From NCBI GenBank assembly GCA_047626725.1, contig JBLHSG010000009.1, forward strand, positions 62,001 to 126,000: a stretch of DNA of 64,000 nucleotides. Direction: 5' to 3'. The notes below the pieces were generated by a model that saw only the letters and a list, made by a program, of their open reading frames with translations, had not been told where the DNA came from and ran no database searches. Positions within the stretch are counted from its first letter, which is position 1, and each line of letters starts with the position of its first letter. The position numbers and the translations under genes were made by a program. Of the stretch, positions 25,898 through 34,920 are shown piece by piece. Origin of the DNA: Ascidiaceihabitans sp034111945 (GTDB lineage Bacteria; Pseudomonadota; Alphaproteobacteria; Rhodobacterales; Rhodobacteraceae).

Positions 25898-27052
25898 ATG
25901 ATAGCGCCGCGTTCTTCCCCTCCGACATACGCCGAATTTTTTTGCGGCGGTGGCATGGTGCATGCGGCCTTGGGTGACGCGTGGAATTGTGTGTTGGCCA
26001 ACGACAACGACCCGATGAAATGCGCTGTTTATCGTGGAAATTGGGGTGATGATGGCCTGTTCGAAGGCAGCATCGCCGACTTGCCCGACACATCATTACA
26101 GCAGTCTATTGATCTGTTTTGGGCATCGTCACCCTGTCAGGATTTTTCGTTGGCAGGCAAAGGTTTAGGCCTGTCTGGCGCGCGCAGTGGCGTGTTCCAA
26201 ACATGGGCCGAAAAGGTGCGCACAGCCGTACACGCAGGCTTTGCCCCGCGGATTATTGCGTTTGAAAATGTATCCGGTTTGGTCACGCGCAACCGTGGCG
26301 CTGATTTCAAACAGGTGGTCAAAACGCTGACTGGCATGGGCTATGTTGTTGGTGGTCTGGAAATTGATGCACGGCATTTTTTACCGCAAAGCCGCCCGCG
26401 TATTTTTGTTATCGCCGTGCGCAAGGATTTGGACGTTTCGCATTTGATCAGTCGTGTGCCTGATGGCGCGTTTCACACCACCAAAATGCGCCGGTTTGTT
26501 GATGAAACGCTGCTGTCAGCCAAGCGTGATTGGGTCTGGTGGAAACTGCCGCCAGCAGGATCAAATCGCGCGCCATTGTCGACGCTGATTGATGCAACAC
26601 CCGACACCAAATGGCTGACAAAACCCGAGATAAACCGCCTGACAAAAATGATGTCACCGCCCAGCTTGGCGCGGATGGCTGAGGCAAAATCCAAAGGTGT
26701 GCCGATGATCGGTACGTTATATAAACGCGGTCGCCCCGACGGAAATGGCGCTGTGCACCAGCGCGCCGAGGTCCGGTTTGACGGGATCGCAGGCTGCCTG
26801 CGCACGCCTGCGGGGGGATCATCGCGTCAGACGTTGGTGTTTGTGGATGAGGATCAAGTGCGTGCGCGGCTTTTGTCCCGCCTCGAGGCGATCCGCCTGA
26901 TGGGCTTGCCCGACGAATTTATCATGCCAGAGCGCTACAATCAGGTGTACAAAGTTGCCGGTGATGGCGTTGCGGTTCCCATCGTCGCGCATCTGGATCA
27001 GCATCTGTTTCAGGCGATTTTACAGGCAAAATCCAAACAGGCCGCCGCATGA
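25898..27052 (+). CDS. DNA cytosine-C5 methyltransferase
   Basis: The 384-residue protein contains the main C5-methyltransferase motifs: I, EFFCGGGMVHAALG; IV, SSPCQDFSLAG with the catalytic Cys; VI, AFENVSGL; VIII, QSRPRIFVIAVR; IX, RLMGLPDEF; and X, VAGDGVAVPIVAHL. The target-recognition part lies between VIII and IX (residues about 175-310). It transfers a methyl group from S-adenosylmethionine to cytosine in a specific sequence. Its stop overlaps the start of a GIY-YIG nuclease gene (ATGA). It may be a modification enzyme of a small restriction-modification system; its site cannot be read from sequence. Confidence 0.88.
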   Translation: MIAPRSSPPTYAEFFCGGGMVHAALGDAWNCVLANDNDPMKCAVYRGNWGDDGLFEGSIADLPDTSLQQSIDLFWASSPCQDFSLAGKGLGLSGARSGVFQTWAEKVRTAVHAGFAPRIIAFENVSGLVTRNRGADFKQVVKTLTGMGYVVGGLEIDARHFLPQSRPRIFVIAVRKDLDVSHLISRVPDGAFHTTKMRRFVDETLLSAKRDWVWWKLPPAGSNRAPLSTLIDATPDTKWLTKPEINRLTKMMSPPSLARMAEAKSKGVPMIGTLYKRGRPDGNGAVHQRAEVRFDGIAGCLRTPAGGSSRQTLVFVDEDQVRARLLSRLEAIRLMGLPDEFIMPERYNQVYKVAGDGVAVPIVAHLDQHLFQAILQAKSKQAAA

Positions 27053-27588
27053 GCGAAGCACAAAAACACCGATCAAAGGTTTTGGGTGGGCTGACAAACG
27101 AGATCGGCGTTTATGCCCTGTGCGATCTGGATCAGGTGCCAATTTATGTGGGCCAGTCTGTCGACGGTATTCGCACGCGCGTGCGTCGGCATTTGACCTC
27201 GGCCCGTTCTGATGTGATTGCAAATCGCCAGATTGATGTTTGGGAAATTGCCTATGTTTGGGCGTGGCCTGTGGCGTCCAAAGATCAAGTTGCCCCGCTT
27301 GAGGCGCATCTGTTCCAGCACTATGACGCGCAGCAATCTTTGATGAATGGCAAGGCCTTAGCCGGCGTAGTTGATACAGTTGAGGTGCCTGAAAAAGACG
27401 TTGTTCAGGTGATTGACGAAAACGAGCGGCTGGCCCGTCTAACCCCGTCACAGCGATTGCCACGTCAAATCCAGCAGTACAATCTACTGGTCGATTATCT
27501 GCTGATTGTGAAGGATGCGGACCACCTGAAACGATCGCTTCAGGCGCATTTCGAACGCTTGGTCCGCTATCACAACACGTTTCTTTAG
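27049..27588 (+). CDS. GIY-YIG endonuclease domain protein, partner of the methyltransferase
   Basis: The 179-residue protein has a complete GIY-YIG nuclease core at residues 20-101: GVYALCD (Tyr22), PIYVGQS (Tyr33), RTRVRRHL (Arg44, His48), PLEAHLFQHY (Glu85) and Asn100 in SLMNG. The Arg-x3-His pattern and Tyr-Tyr and Glu-Asn spacings resemble active GIY-YIG nucleases, including restriction enzymes of this fold. Residues about 115-179 are a charged helical tail without recognised domain. It overlaps the methyltransferase gene by four bases. The most likely role is the restriction partner; a repair nuclease role at methylated sites is an alternative. Confidence 0.78.
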   Translation: MSEAQKHRSKVLGGLTNEIGVYALCDLDQVPIYVGQSVDGIRTRVRRHLTSARSDVIANRQIDVWEIAYVWAWPVASKDQVAPLEAHLFQHYDAQQSLMNGKALAGVVDTVEVPEKDVVQVIDENERLARLTPSQRLPRQIQQYNLLVDYLLIVKDADHLKRSLQAHFERLVRYHNTFL

Positions 27589-28343
27589 GACCGTTTGTCG
27601 GCCACAACCTGCATCATTTGATCGTAAGGCAAATAGCCGCGCAGCAGTTCGTCCTGAAGGACAAACGTCGGCGTACCGGTGATGCGCAATTTCTGCGCCA
27701 GCGCGCGGGTTTTGGCGATTTCATCCGCAACATCAGGGCCGTTCATTGCCGTTTCAATCGCGGCCATATCCAAGCCAAATGTGTTCGCCAAACGCGTCAA
27801 CGTCGGCATGTTCACATCCGCATTCAACGTCATCATCGCGTCGTTTATGTTCTTGTAGGCTTCAAATCCGGCGACGTTTTTCACAGCCACTGCAAAGCGC
27901 GAGGCCAAAACAGATTGTTCGCCCAAAATTGGAAATTCTTTGACAATCAGGCGAATATTTCCATCTGATTCCAGCATCTTGGCGACTTCGGTGTGGGCCT
28001 TGCGGCAGTATCCACAACGGTAATCTAGGAATTCGACCAGCGTGATATCACCGTCAGGATTGCCACCAACAAACGAAAATCCGTCGTTAAACAGCTCTTC
28101 TGCGTTGTCACTAACCAGGTTCACGTCGGCGACTGCGGCGGCTTCGGCTTGGCGATCTTCGAGCAGATTAACCGCCTCGATAATCACTTGCGGGTTGTCC
28201 ATCAAATACGCGCGGACTTCATCGCGAAAAACCTGACGTTCTTCGGCAGTCATTGCGGTGATGTCCAGTGCCGCGGCGGGCAGGGCAAGGGCGCTGATCA
28301 ATCCAGCGGCGATCCATGATTTGGACCAAGCTTTAAGTTTCAT
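27585..28343 (-). CDS. DsbA-family thiol:disulfide oxidoreductase
   Basis: The 252-residue exported protein has a signal peptide (WIAAGLISALALPAAALD), an N-terminal helical segment of the ScsC/Com1 type, and a thioredoxin fold with active site LDYRCGYCRKAH and cis-Pro loop ITGTPTFVL. It should catalyse disulfide formation or isomerisation in the periplasm. The start at 28343 (MKLKAWSKSW) is chosen for the signal peptide. Its stop codon overlaps the stop of the convergent GIY-YIG gene, and it sits 4 bases after the M48 protease gene on the same strand. Confidence 0.88.
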   Translation of the reverse strand: MKLKAWSKSWIAAGLISALALPAAALDITAMTAEERQVFRDEVRAYLMDNPQVIIEAVNLLEDRQAEAAAVADVNLVSDNAEELFNDGFSFVGGNPDGDITLVEFLDYRCGYCRKAHTEVAKMLESDGNIRLIVKEFPILGEQSVLASRFAVAVKNVAGFEAYKNINDAMMTLNADVNMPTLTRLANTFGLDMAAIETAMNGPDVADEIAKTRALAQKLRITGTPTFVLQDELLRGYLPYDQMMQVVADKRS

Positions 28344-28347
28344 TAAC

Positions 28348-29685
28348 CTATCTCCGTTTTGCGGCACGTTCAGAAGCAATCAACACATCCTGCGCGCGTT
28401 GCCAAGGGCCAGAACCGCGCGCCAGTAATCCGGTGGCGCGTTTGGCGTGTATTCCAGCATCTTTAAAGCGCCCCGACAAGGCATAGCGTTCTGCCGTCAC
28501 CAACGATGCCATGCCGGGCTGTTTCGATTTTGCGTAGGCCACGGACAAATCACGCAGCATAATACCGTCGCGAAAATCAATCGCGCGGGCTTTTTCCAGA
28601 TTGCTGCGCGCGGCATTAATATTGCCAGTGGCAAGCAGCGCACGCCCGTATCCAGACAGCAGCAAACCGTCGCGCGGGGCCAATTTCACGGCTTGGGCAT
28701 AAGCGTTGGTGGCCGCATTAAACTGGCGCGTCTCGATCAGGATCTGACCCTTCATGTCACGCAAATATGGGTCATTCGGGCGCAAAGCGATGGCTTGATT
28801 GATCGCGTTCAGAGCCTTTTTAGTTTTCGAATTCCGGTGCTGTGCCACCGCTTCGCTCAGTAGGCGCACGTCTTTGTACACGACGCGATCAAGGCGGCGC
28901 AGGGTCCATTTCGGCGAACGGGTATAGGCCCCGAGTTTGCCTTTGACACGCGCAAACCAATAATCCGCATCGGTGGGTTTCGTTGGTTTATCAGAAGCGG
29001 CAAACCCTTGGACTGCGCGAATGCGATCACGTGACAATGGGTGGCTGCGCAAATACGGGTCTTGGCGCGTTTCGGACAGTAATTCCTGCCCGCGAAAAAT
29101 CTCTAGCGTGTCAACAAGCCCTTGGGCGGGGATGCCGGCAGATCGCAAATACCGCACGCCGGATTGATCTGCTGATGCTTCTTCGGACCTTGTGTGTTTT
29201 AAAAATGCACGTTGCGCGGCACCTTGGGTTCCGATCGCAAGGCCCGTTACGGCGTCAGCGTTTGCACCTGCTGCAGCCGCAATCGCTGCCAGCGCCAAGC
29301 CAAGGCTGGCGGCGGTGCGCGCGGACCCCAAATTGGTAATGCGGCGCGTGATGTGCCCGTTGGTGATGTGGGCGGCCTCGTGGGCAATGATGCCTTGCAA
29401 CATGTCGGTGCGCGTCAGTTTGTTGATCAGCCCGTAGTGGATAAAAATCGCATCGTTGCTGATGACAAACGCATTCAGCGAGCTGTCATTGACCACCAAA
29501 ATCTTGACCCTATTGGGGCTAAGGCCAGCGGCGCGCAACACCGGCGCTGCGATTTGTTTCAGGCCAAATTCGATGTCCGCATCGCGCAGCAGGCTTTGGG
29601 CGCGGGCGGGCAGGGCGATCAGGATCATCAAACAGCACAGGCAGGCGGCTATTGACGGGCGACGCAGGAACCGATGAAAGGTCAT
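28348..29685 (-). CDS. M48 metalloprotease with TPR repeats (BepA-like)
   Basis: The 445-residue periplasmic protein has a signal peptide (IAACLCCLMILIALPARAQ), an M48 zinc protease domain (GIIAHEAAHITNGH and the third-ligand region SEEASADQSGVRYL) and C-terminal tetratricopeptide repeats from about residue 290 (ALNAINQAIALRPNDPYLRD and following). BepA-type proteins check assembly of outer-membrane proteins. The exact start is uncertain: 29685 is used, and 29697 is possible. It probably forms an operon with the DsbA-like gene and overlaps the 5' region of the divergent aminotransferase gene. Confidence 0.87.
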   Translation of the reverse strand: MTFHRFLRRPSIAACLCCLMILIALPARAQSLLRDADIEFGLKQIAAPVLRAAGLSPNRVKILVVNDSSLNAFVISNDAIFIHYGLINKLTRTDMLQGIIAHEAAHITNGHITRRITNLGSARTAASLGLALAAIAAAAGANADAVTGLAIGTQGAAQRAFLKHTRSEEASADQSGVRYLRSAGIPAQGLVDTLEIFRGQELLSETRQDPYLRSHPLSRDRIRAVQGFAASDKPTKPTDADYWFARVKGKLGAYTRSPKWTLRRLDRVVYKDVRLLSEAVAQHRNSKTKKALNAINQAIALRPNDPYLRDMKGQILIETRQFNAATNAYAQAVKLAPRDGLLLSGYGRALLATGNINAARSNLEKARAIDFRDGIMLRDLSVAYAKSKQPGMASLVTAERYALSGRFKDAGIHAKRATGLLARGSGPWQRAQDVLIASERAAKRR

Positions 29686-29719
29686 GTTAAAAATCATGAC
29701 CAACAATAGGAACGTCCGC

Positions 29720-30865
29720 ATGAAAACTTCAAGCCGCGCCAAGGTTGATCCCTTTATTGTGATGGACGTGATGGAGGCCGCGCGCCGCGCCGAAGAGGCA
29801 GGACGCCACATTATCCACATGGAAGTCGGGCAACCGGGCACAGGTGCGCCGCAGGCCGCAACCCGCGCATTAACCAACGCAATGGACAGCGGACCACTTG
29901 GTTATACCGTCGCGTTAGGCCTGCAAGCGTTGCGCGCGCGCATCGCAAAAATGTACGGCGAATGGTACAATGTTGATCTAGATCCAAACCGTGTGATCAT
30001 CACGCCGGGATCATCGGGCGCGTTCATCCTAGGCTTTACCGCGTTGTTTGACAGCGGCGATCGCGTTGGCATTGGCGCACCCGGATACCCGAGCTATCGC
30101 CAGATTTTGCATGCCTTGGGCCTAACCCCGGTTGATTTGCCCGCCGCCCCCGAAAACCGCTATCAGCCCGTCGCGGCGGATTTTGCAGGCATGGATTTGG
30201 CCGGTTTAATGGTGGCATCCCCCGCAAATCCGACAGGCACGATGTTGGACAAACCGGCGATGCAAGCCTTGATAGATGGGGCTGCAGCGCAAAATGCATC
30301 GTTCATCAGCGACGAAATTTACCACGGTATCGAATACGAGGCCAAGGCGGTCACCGCGTTGCAATTGACCAACGAAGCCTATGTCATCAATTCGTTTTCC
30401 AAGTATTTTTCGATGACAGGATGGCGTGTTGGCTGGATGGTTGTGCCCGAAGACCACGTGCGCGTGATCGAACGGATTGCGCAAAACATGTTCATTTGCG
30501 CGCCACATGCGTCCCAAGTTGCGGCGTTGGCGGCGATGGAGTGTGGCGATGAATTGCAGGCGAACCTTGCCGTCTACACCCACAATCGCGCGCTGATGCT
30601 GGACGGGCTGCCAAAGGCTGGTTTCACCAATATCGCCCCGCCTGATGGCGCGTTTTACGTCTACGCCGATGTGTCCGATATCACCGATGACAGCCGTGCG
30701 CTGGCGGCCGAAATTCTGGAACATGCGGGCGTTGCAGTCACGCCGGGGCTCGATTTTGACCCCGTTCGCGGGCATCACACGTTGCGGTTTTCCTATGCGC
30801 GAAAGTCGGCCGACATCGAAGAAGGCCTCGCACGATTGACCAAATTTATGGCGCAACGGGCCTGA
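29720..30865 (+). CDS. Class I/II PLP-dependent aminotransferase
   Basis: The 381-residue fold type I enzyme has MEVGQPGTGAPQAATRAL, ITPGSSGAFILGF, VASPANPTGTML, FISDEIYHGIEY, the PLP Lys in INSFSKYFSMTGWRVGW and HTLRFSYA. It transfers amino groups between an amino acid and a 2-oxo acid; the substrate is undetermined (aspartate or branched-chain amino acids are possible). The ATG at 29720 has AGGAAC upstream; in-frame ATGs at 29684 and 29696 are less likely. Confidence 0.87.
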   Translation: MKTSSRAKVDPFIVMDVMEAARRAEEAGRHIIHMEVGQPGTGAPQAATRALTNAMDSGPLGYTVALGLQALRARIAKMYGEWYNVDLDPNRVIITPGSSGAFILGFTALFDSGDRVGIGAPGYPSYRQILHALGLTPVDLPAAPENRYQPVAADFAGMDLAGLMVASPANPTGTMLDKPAMQALIDGAAAQNASFISDEIYHGIEYEAKAVTALQLTNEAYVINSFSKYFSMTGWRVGWMVVPEDHVRVIERIAQNMFICAPHASQVAALAAMECGDELQANLAVYTHNRALMLDGLPKAGFTNIAPPDGAFYVYADVSDITDDSRALAAEILEHAGVAVTPGLDFDPVRGHHTLRFSYARKSADIEEGLARLTKFMAQRA

Positions 30866-30946
30866 GTTGTGATTCCCTTACCGCGCCAAACCGACTAAGG
30901 TACGCATCAACAGAACCGCACAAGGTTCGATCAAAAGGGCAGTCAC

Positions 30947-32161
30947 ATGCGGCGCATTTTTCAAATCATGGCGATGGTGTTTGTCTTTGCAGGCAGTGCA
31001 TCTGCGCAAAACCTTGGTGTGGTGGCGCGTGTCGATGCGGGGCCCAGCCAGATCACGGATGGGTGGTTTGGAAAAACGACTGTCGAAATCCACCTCAGCC
31101 AGGGCGTGCCGTTTCGCGTGTTTCACCTTGATAACCCTGCGCGACTGGTTGTCGATTTTCGCGAGGCGGATTGGACTGGCGTGACAGACACCGATTTGTT
31201 GGCCGAAGCAGGGCGCATTAGTGGTGTGCGCTATGGCCCGTTTCGCGCCGGTTGGTCGCGGATTGTGATGGATTTGGCCGAACCGATGGTCCCGCGCGAG
31301 GTGTCGATGCCCGTTGACCCAACAACCGGTCGTGCGGTTATGACGATCGAACTTAAGCGCGCTGAGGCTGCGGACTTTGCCGCGTCCGCTGGTGCCCCGA
31401 ATGACGCAAAACGCGAGGCCGCCGCCAGTGCGCCAACGCCTGACGTGCTAACTGACGATCGCTTTGTGATTGTGATCGATCCCGGGCATGGCGGCGTTGA
31501 TCCCGGTGCGGTGCGCGAGGGGTTGTCAGAGAAAGATTTGATGCTGACCTTTGCCCGTGAATTGGCCGACCAACTGGCCCGCACAGGCGAAGCAGACGTA
31601 TATTTGACCCGCAACGAGGACGTGTTTGTATCGCTGCCTGGACGGGTCGGAATGGCGCACCGCGTTAAGGCTGATTTGTTCCTGTCCCTGCACGCGGACG
31701 CCATCGCAAACGGGCAGGCGCATGGCGCGACGGTGTACACTTTGTCAGACGAGGCAAGCGACGCTGCAACCGCGCAATTGGCCGCGCAACACAACCGCGC
31801 TGACATTATTGCAGGGGTTGATCTGTCTGGCGCAGACGATCAGGTCGCTGAAGTTCTGATTGATCTGGCACGTCAGGAAACCGGCCCGCGCAATGCCGCC
31901 CTTGCCGCCGCGTTGATTGATCAAATCGAAGCGTCCGGCGCGCCGCTTAGCAAATCGCGGCAACGGCAGGCGGGGTTTTCTGTTCTCAAAAGCGCCGATA
32001 TTCCGTCGGTCTTGGTAGAGGTCGGGTTTATGAGTTCGCAGCGTGATTTGGCCAACCTGCGCGACCCGATCTGGCGGGCAAATCTGGTCTTGGCGATGCG
32101 TGATGCGATCTTGATCTGGCGCGCGGATGATCTGGCCACACGGCCTTTGGTGCGTCAATAA
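30947..32161 (+). CDS. N-acetylmuramoyl-L-alanine amidase (AmiC type)
   Basis: The 404-residue periplasmic enzyme has a signal peptide (ending AGSASAQN), an AMIN domain (about 25-140; FRVFHLDNPARLVVDF) that targets it to the septum, and an Amidase_3 zinc domain (about 165-395) with ligands and catalytic Glu in IVIDPGHGGVDPG, GLSEKDLML, LFLSLHADA and SVLVEVGFMSS. It cleaves the lactyl-amide bond between MurNAc and the stem peptide during daughter-cell separation. The PBP1A gene follows 105 bases downstream. Confidence 0.93.
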   Translation: MRRIFQIMAMVFVFAGSASAQNLGVVARVDAGPSQITDGWFGKTTVEIHLSQGVPFRVFHLDNPARLVVDFREADWTGVTDTDLLAEAGRISGVRYGPFRAGWSRIVMDLAEPMVPREVSMPVDPTTGRAVMTIELKRAEAADFAASAGAPNDAKREAAASAPTPDVLTDDRFVIVIDPGHGGVDPGAVREGLSEKDLMLTFARELADQLARTGEADVYLTRNEDVFVSLPGRVGMAHRVKADLFLSLHADAIANGQAHGATVYTLSDEASDAATAQLAAQHNRADIIAGVDLSGADDQVAEVLIDLARQETGPRNAALAAALIDQIEASGAPLSKSRQRQAGFSVLKSADIPSVLVEVGFMSSQRDLANLRDPIWRANLVLAMRDAILIWRADDLATRPLVRQ

Positions 32162-32266
32162 ACCAGCGGGATTTGGCCTGCAGGGCGCAGCTTCGTGTTT
32201 TGACCCTAAGGCGCGCGTGACGTATACAAAATCCAAGAGCAGAACAGACAAAGAGCGGAACAGCCG

Positions 32267-34822
32267 ATGTTCAGATTTATCCTGTCATTTTTTGGCGGTA
32301 TTTTCACAACGATAACAATGGGTTTGGGCATGATTGCTTTGACCATTGGTGCGATTTTCTGGATGTACGGGCGCGATTTGCCCAGCCACGAATCCTTGGC
32401 CGAATACGCGCCGCCCACGATTAGCCGGATTTATTCGGGCCAAGGGCGTTTGATTGATGAATTTGCTAAGGAACGTCGCCTGTTTGCGCCCGCAGATTCA
32501 ATTCCGGTTTTGATCAAACAGGCGTTTGTCAGTGCTGAGGACAAGAATTTTTACGAGCACGAAGGTTATGATTTGCGCCAAATCGGTGCGGCGGCGTTTA
32601 CGGCGTTGAAAACCCGTGGCGGCGATGTGCGCGGGGCTTCGACGATCACGCAGCAAGTCATGAAAAACTTTTTGCTAGGCGGTGAACGCCGTGCGCAGCG
32701 CAAAGTTCAAGAGATCATTCTGGCCGCGCGGATCGAACAGACGCTGGATAAAGACCAGATTTTGGAACTGTATTTGAACGAGATTTTCTTGGGTCAGAAC
32801 AGCTTTGGAATTGCTGCGGCAAGCCAGACATATTTCAACAAAACGCTTGGCGAACTTGCCCCTCACGAGGCGGCGATGCTGGCCAGCTTGCCCAAAGCGC
32901 CATCTGATTTTCACCCTGTTCGACGCAAGGATAGGTTAACGTCACGCCGTAATTTCGTGCTCAAAGAGATGATGGAAAACGGGTATATCACCGCTGATGT
33001 TTACGAAAGCGAACGGGCGCTGCCGTTAAAGTCCGTGCAGAACGGCGACTACGACAGCTTTAAAAAAGACCTACCGCCGCGCGATTATTTCACCGACGAA
33101 ATTCGCCGCCAACTGAGCCAAGATTTTGGCGAGGGCGAGTTTTTTACCGGTGGCATGACAGTGCGCGCGACAATCGATAACGAAATGCAGTCCGTCGCGG
33201 CAGATGCGTTGCAACGCCAACTTGAACGCTACGATCGTGGTCAGGGCATTTGGCGCGGAACCGGCAAAACCATTGCCGCAGATCAGCTTGATACCGAAGA
33301 AAAATGGCGTGCCGCACTGGGCAGCACCAAAGTTTCGCGCGACATCGCGTTGGAAAACAAATGGTACCCTGCGGTGGTTTTAGAGGTCGGAAGCAACGAG
33401 GCGCGCATCGGCATCGAGGACATCGAAAATGACGAAGATGGCCACTGGATTACAGCCAAAGACGCGCAATGGGCACGCAAGCGTTTGGCGGACGGGAAAC
33501 TGGGCCGCAAAGCCCGCGTTGCCGGCGATTTATTGGCCGTAGGCGAGGTCGTGCACGTACGCCGCATGACGGCAGATGCAGACGGTAGTTTCATTCGCTG
33601 GACGCTGCGCCAAGTGCCAGAAGTGCAGGGCGGCTTTGTCGCGATGGACGTGAACACGGGCCGCGTGATCGCGATGCAAGGTGGCTTTAGCTATCAGGCA
33701 TCGGTGTTCAACCGCGCCACCCAAGCACGCCGCCAACCAGGGTCCAGTTTCAAGCCGTTTGTGTATGCAGCGGCCCTTGATAGTGGGTATTCGCCAGCGA
33801 CAATTGTTGTGGATGCGCCCATCGAAATCAACACGCCGCAAGGGCTTTGGCGGCCTCGAAATTCGTCCAACAAATTCTACGGCCCGACGCCTTTACGTAC
33901 AGGGATTGAGCAGTCCAGAAACCTGATGACCATTCGTCTGGCCGAAGAGGTCGGGATGGACACGGTTGCATCCTATGCCGAGAAATTCGGGGTCTATACC
34001 AACATGGGTCGCTTCCTTGCGAACTCGCTTGGGTCCGAAGAAACCACCCTTTATCAAATGGTTGCGGCCTATGCGATGTTTGCGAATGGTGGGGAACGGA
34101 TTCGCCCGACGTTGGTGGACCGCATTCAGGATCGCTACGGCAAAACCATCTTTCGCCACGATGAACGGACCTGCGAGGACTGCCGCGTGGCGTCTTTGGA
34201 TCAAGGGTTTGGACCACGGATTATCTCGGATCGCGAGCGGGTCATGGATCCGATCACGGCCTATCAGCTGACCTCGATGATGCGGGGCGTTGTCGAACGG
34301 GGCACGGCGCGCAAAACGGTGAACTTGTCGGTTCCGACGGCCGGCAAAACCGGTACAACAAACGACGCCAAAGATGTGTGGTTTGTCGGTTTTACCAGCA
34401 ACATCGTTGCAGGCTGTTACATCGGGTACGACACGCCGCGGTCTATGGGCAAAGGCGCGTCTGGCGGCGGCATGTGTGGGCCGGTGTTCCAGCGGTTCAT
34501 GAAAGAAGCGACCAAGAAATACGGCGGCGGTGCGTTTGACGTGCCACCGGGCGGCCACTTTATCAACATCGACCGGTTTACCGGCGCGCGCCTTGGTGAC
34601 GGGGCAAGCGGGGACAATGTTGTGTCCGAATATTTCCGTGACGGCGAAGAGCCGATTTTTGGTATCGCGTTTGACGGCGGGTTTGCGATGGGGGCCGATT
34701 TGCCTTTGTTTGTCGAAGCTGACGACAGTGGATCCAAACAGGTGACAACATCGACGGGCAAGAAAGCCGTGGTTGGCCCCAAGGCGAACTTTGGCACGCT
34801 GAGTTCGGGCGGTCTGTACTAA
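32267..34822 (+). CDS. mrcA: Penicillin-binding protein 1A
   Basis: The 851-residue bifunctional peptidoglycan synthase has one N-terminal membrane segment (TMGLGMIALTIGAIFWMY), a GT51 glycosyltransferase domain (catalytic Glu in FVSAEDKNFYEHEGYD; GASTITQQVMKN), a PBP1A-type OB-like insert and a transpeptidase domain with SxxK (PGSSFKPFVYA), SxN (EQSRNLM) and KTG (AGKTGTTND) motifs. It polymerises glycan strands and cross-links stem peptides. The short C-terminal tail is unstructured. The upstream amiC-type gene makes this a cell-wall cluster. Confidence 0.95.
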   Translation: MFRFILSFFGGIFTTITMGLGMIALTIGAIFWMYGRDLPSHESLAEYAPPTISRIYSGQGRLIDEFAKERRLFAPADSIPVLIKQAFVSAEDKNFYEHEGYDLRQIGAAAFTALKTRGGDVRGASTITQQVMKNFLLGGERRAQRKVQEIILAARIEQTLDKDQILELYLNEIFLGQNSFGIAAASQTYFNKTLGELAPHEAAMLASLPKAPSDFHPVRRKDRLTSRRNFVLKEMMENGYITADVYESERALPLKSVQNGDYDSFKKDLPPRDYFTDEIRRQLSQDFGEGEFFTGGMTVRATIDNEMQSVAADALQRQLERYDRGQGIWRGTGKTIAADQLDTEEKWRAALGSTKVSRDIALENKWYPAVVLEVGSNEARIGIEDIENDEDGHWITAKDAQWARKRLADGKLGRKARVAGDLLAVGEVVHVRRMTADADGSFIRWTLRQVPEVQGGFVAMDVNTGRVIAMQGGFSYQASVFNRATQARRQPGSSFKPFVYAAALDSGYSPATIVVDAPIEINTPQGLWRPRNSSNKFYGPTPLRTGIEQSRNLMTIRLAEEVGMDTVASYAEKFGVYTNMGRFLANSLGSEETTLYQMVAAYAMFANGGERIRPTLVDRIQDRYGKTIFRHDERTCEDCRVASLDQGFGPRIISDRERVMDPITAYQLTSMMRGVVERGTARKTVNLSVPTAGKTGTTNDAKDVWFVGFTSNIVAGCYIGYDTPRSMGKGASGGGMCGPVFQRFMKEATKKYGGGAFDVPPGGHFINIDRFTGARLGDGASGDNVVSEYFRDGEEPIFGIAFDGGFAMGADLPLFVEADDSGSKQVTTSTGKKAVVGPKANFGTLSSGGLY

Positions 34823-34920
34823 TTGGCGGCGGGGATGGACGACACGCCCACCTTACCCGCTTGCCGCAGCCCCATGGCTGGTTTATCACCTGAATTCCAA
34901 TAAGATTTTAAGGATCATCC

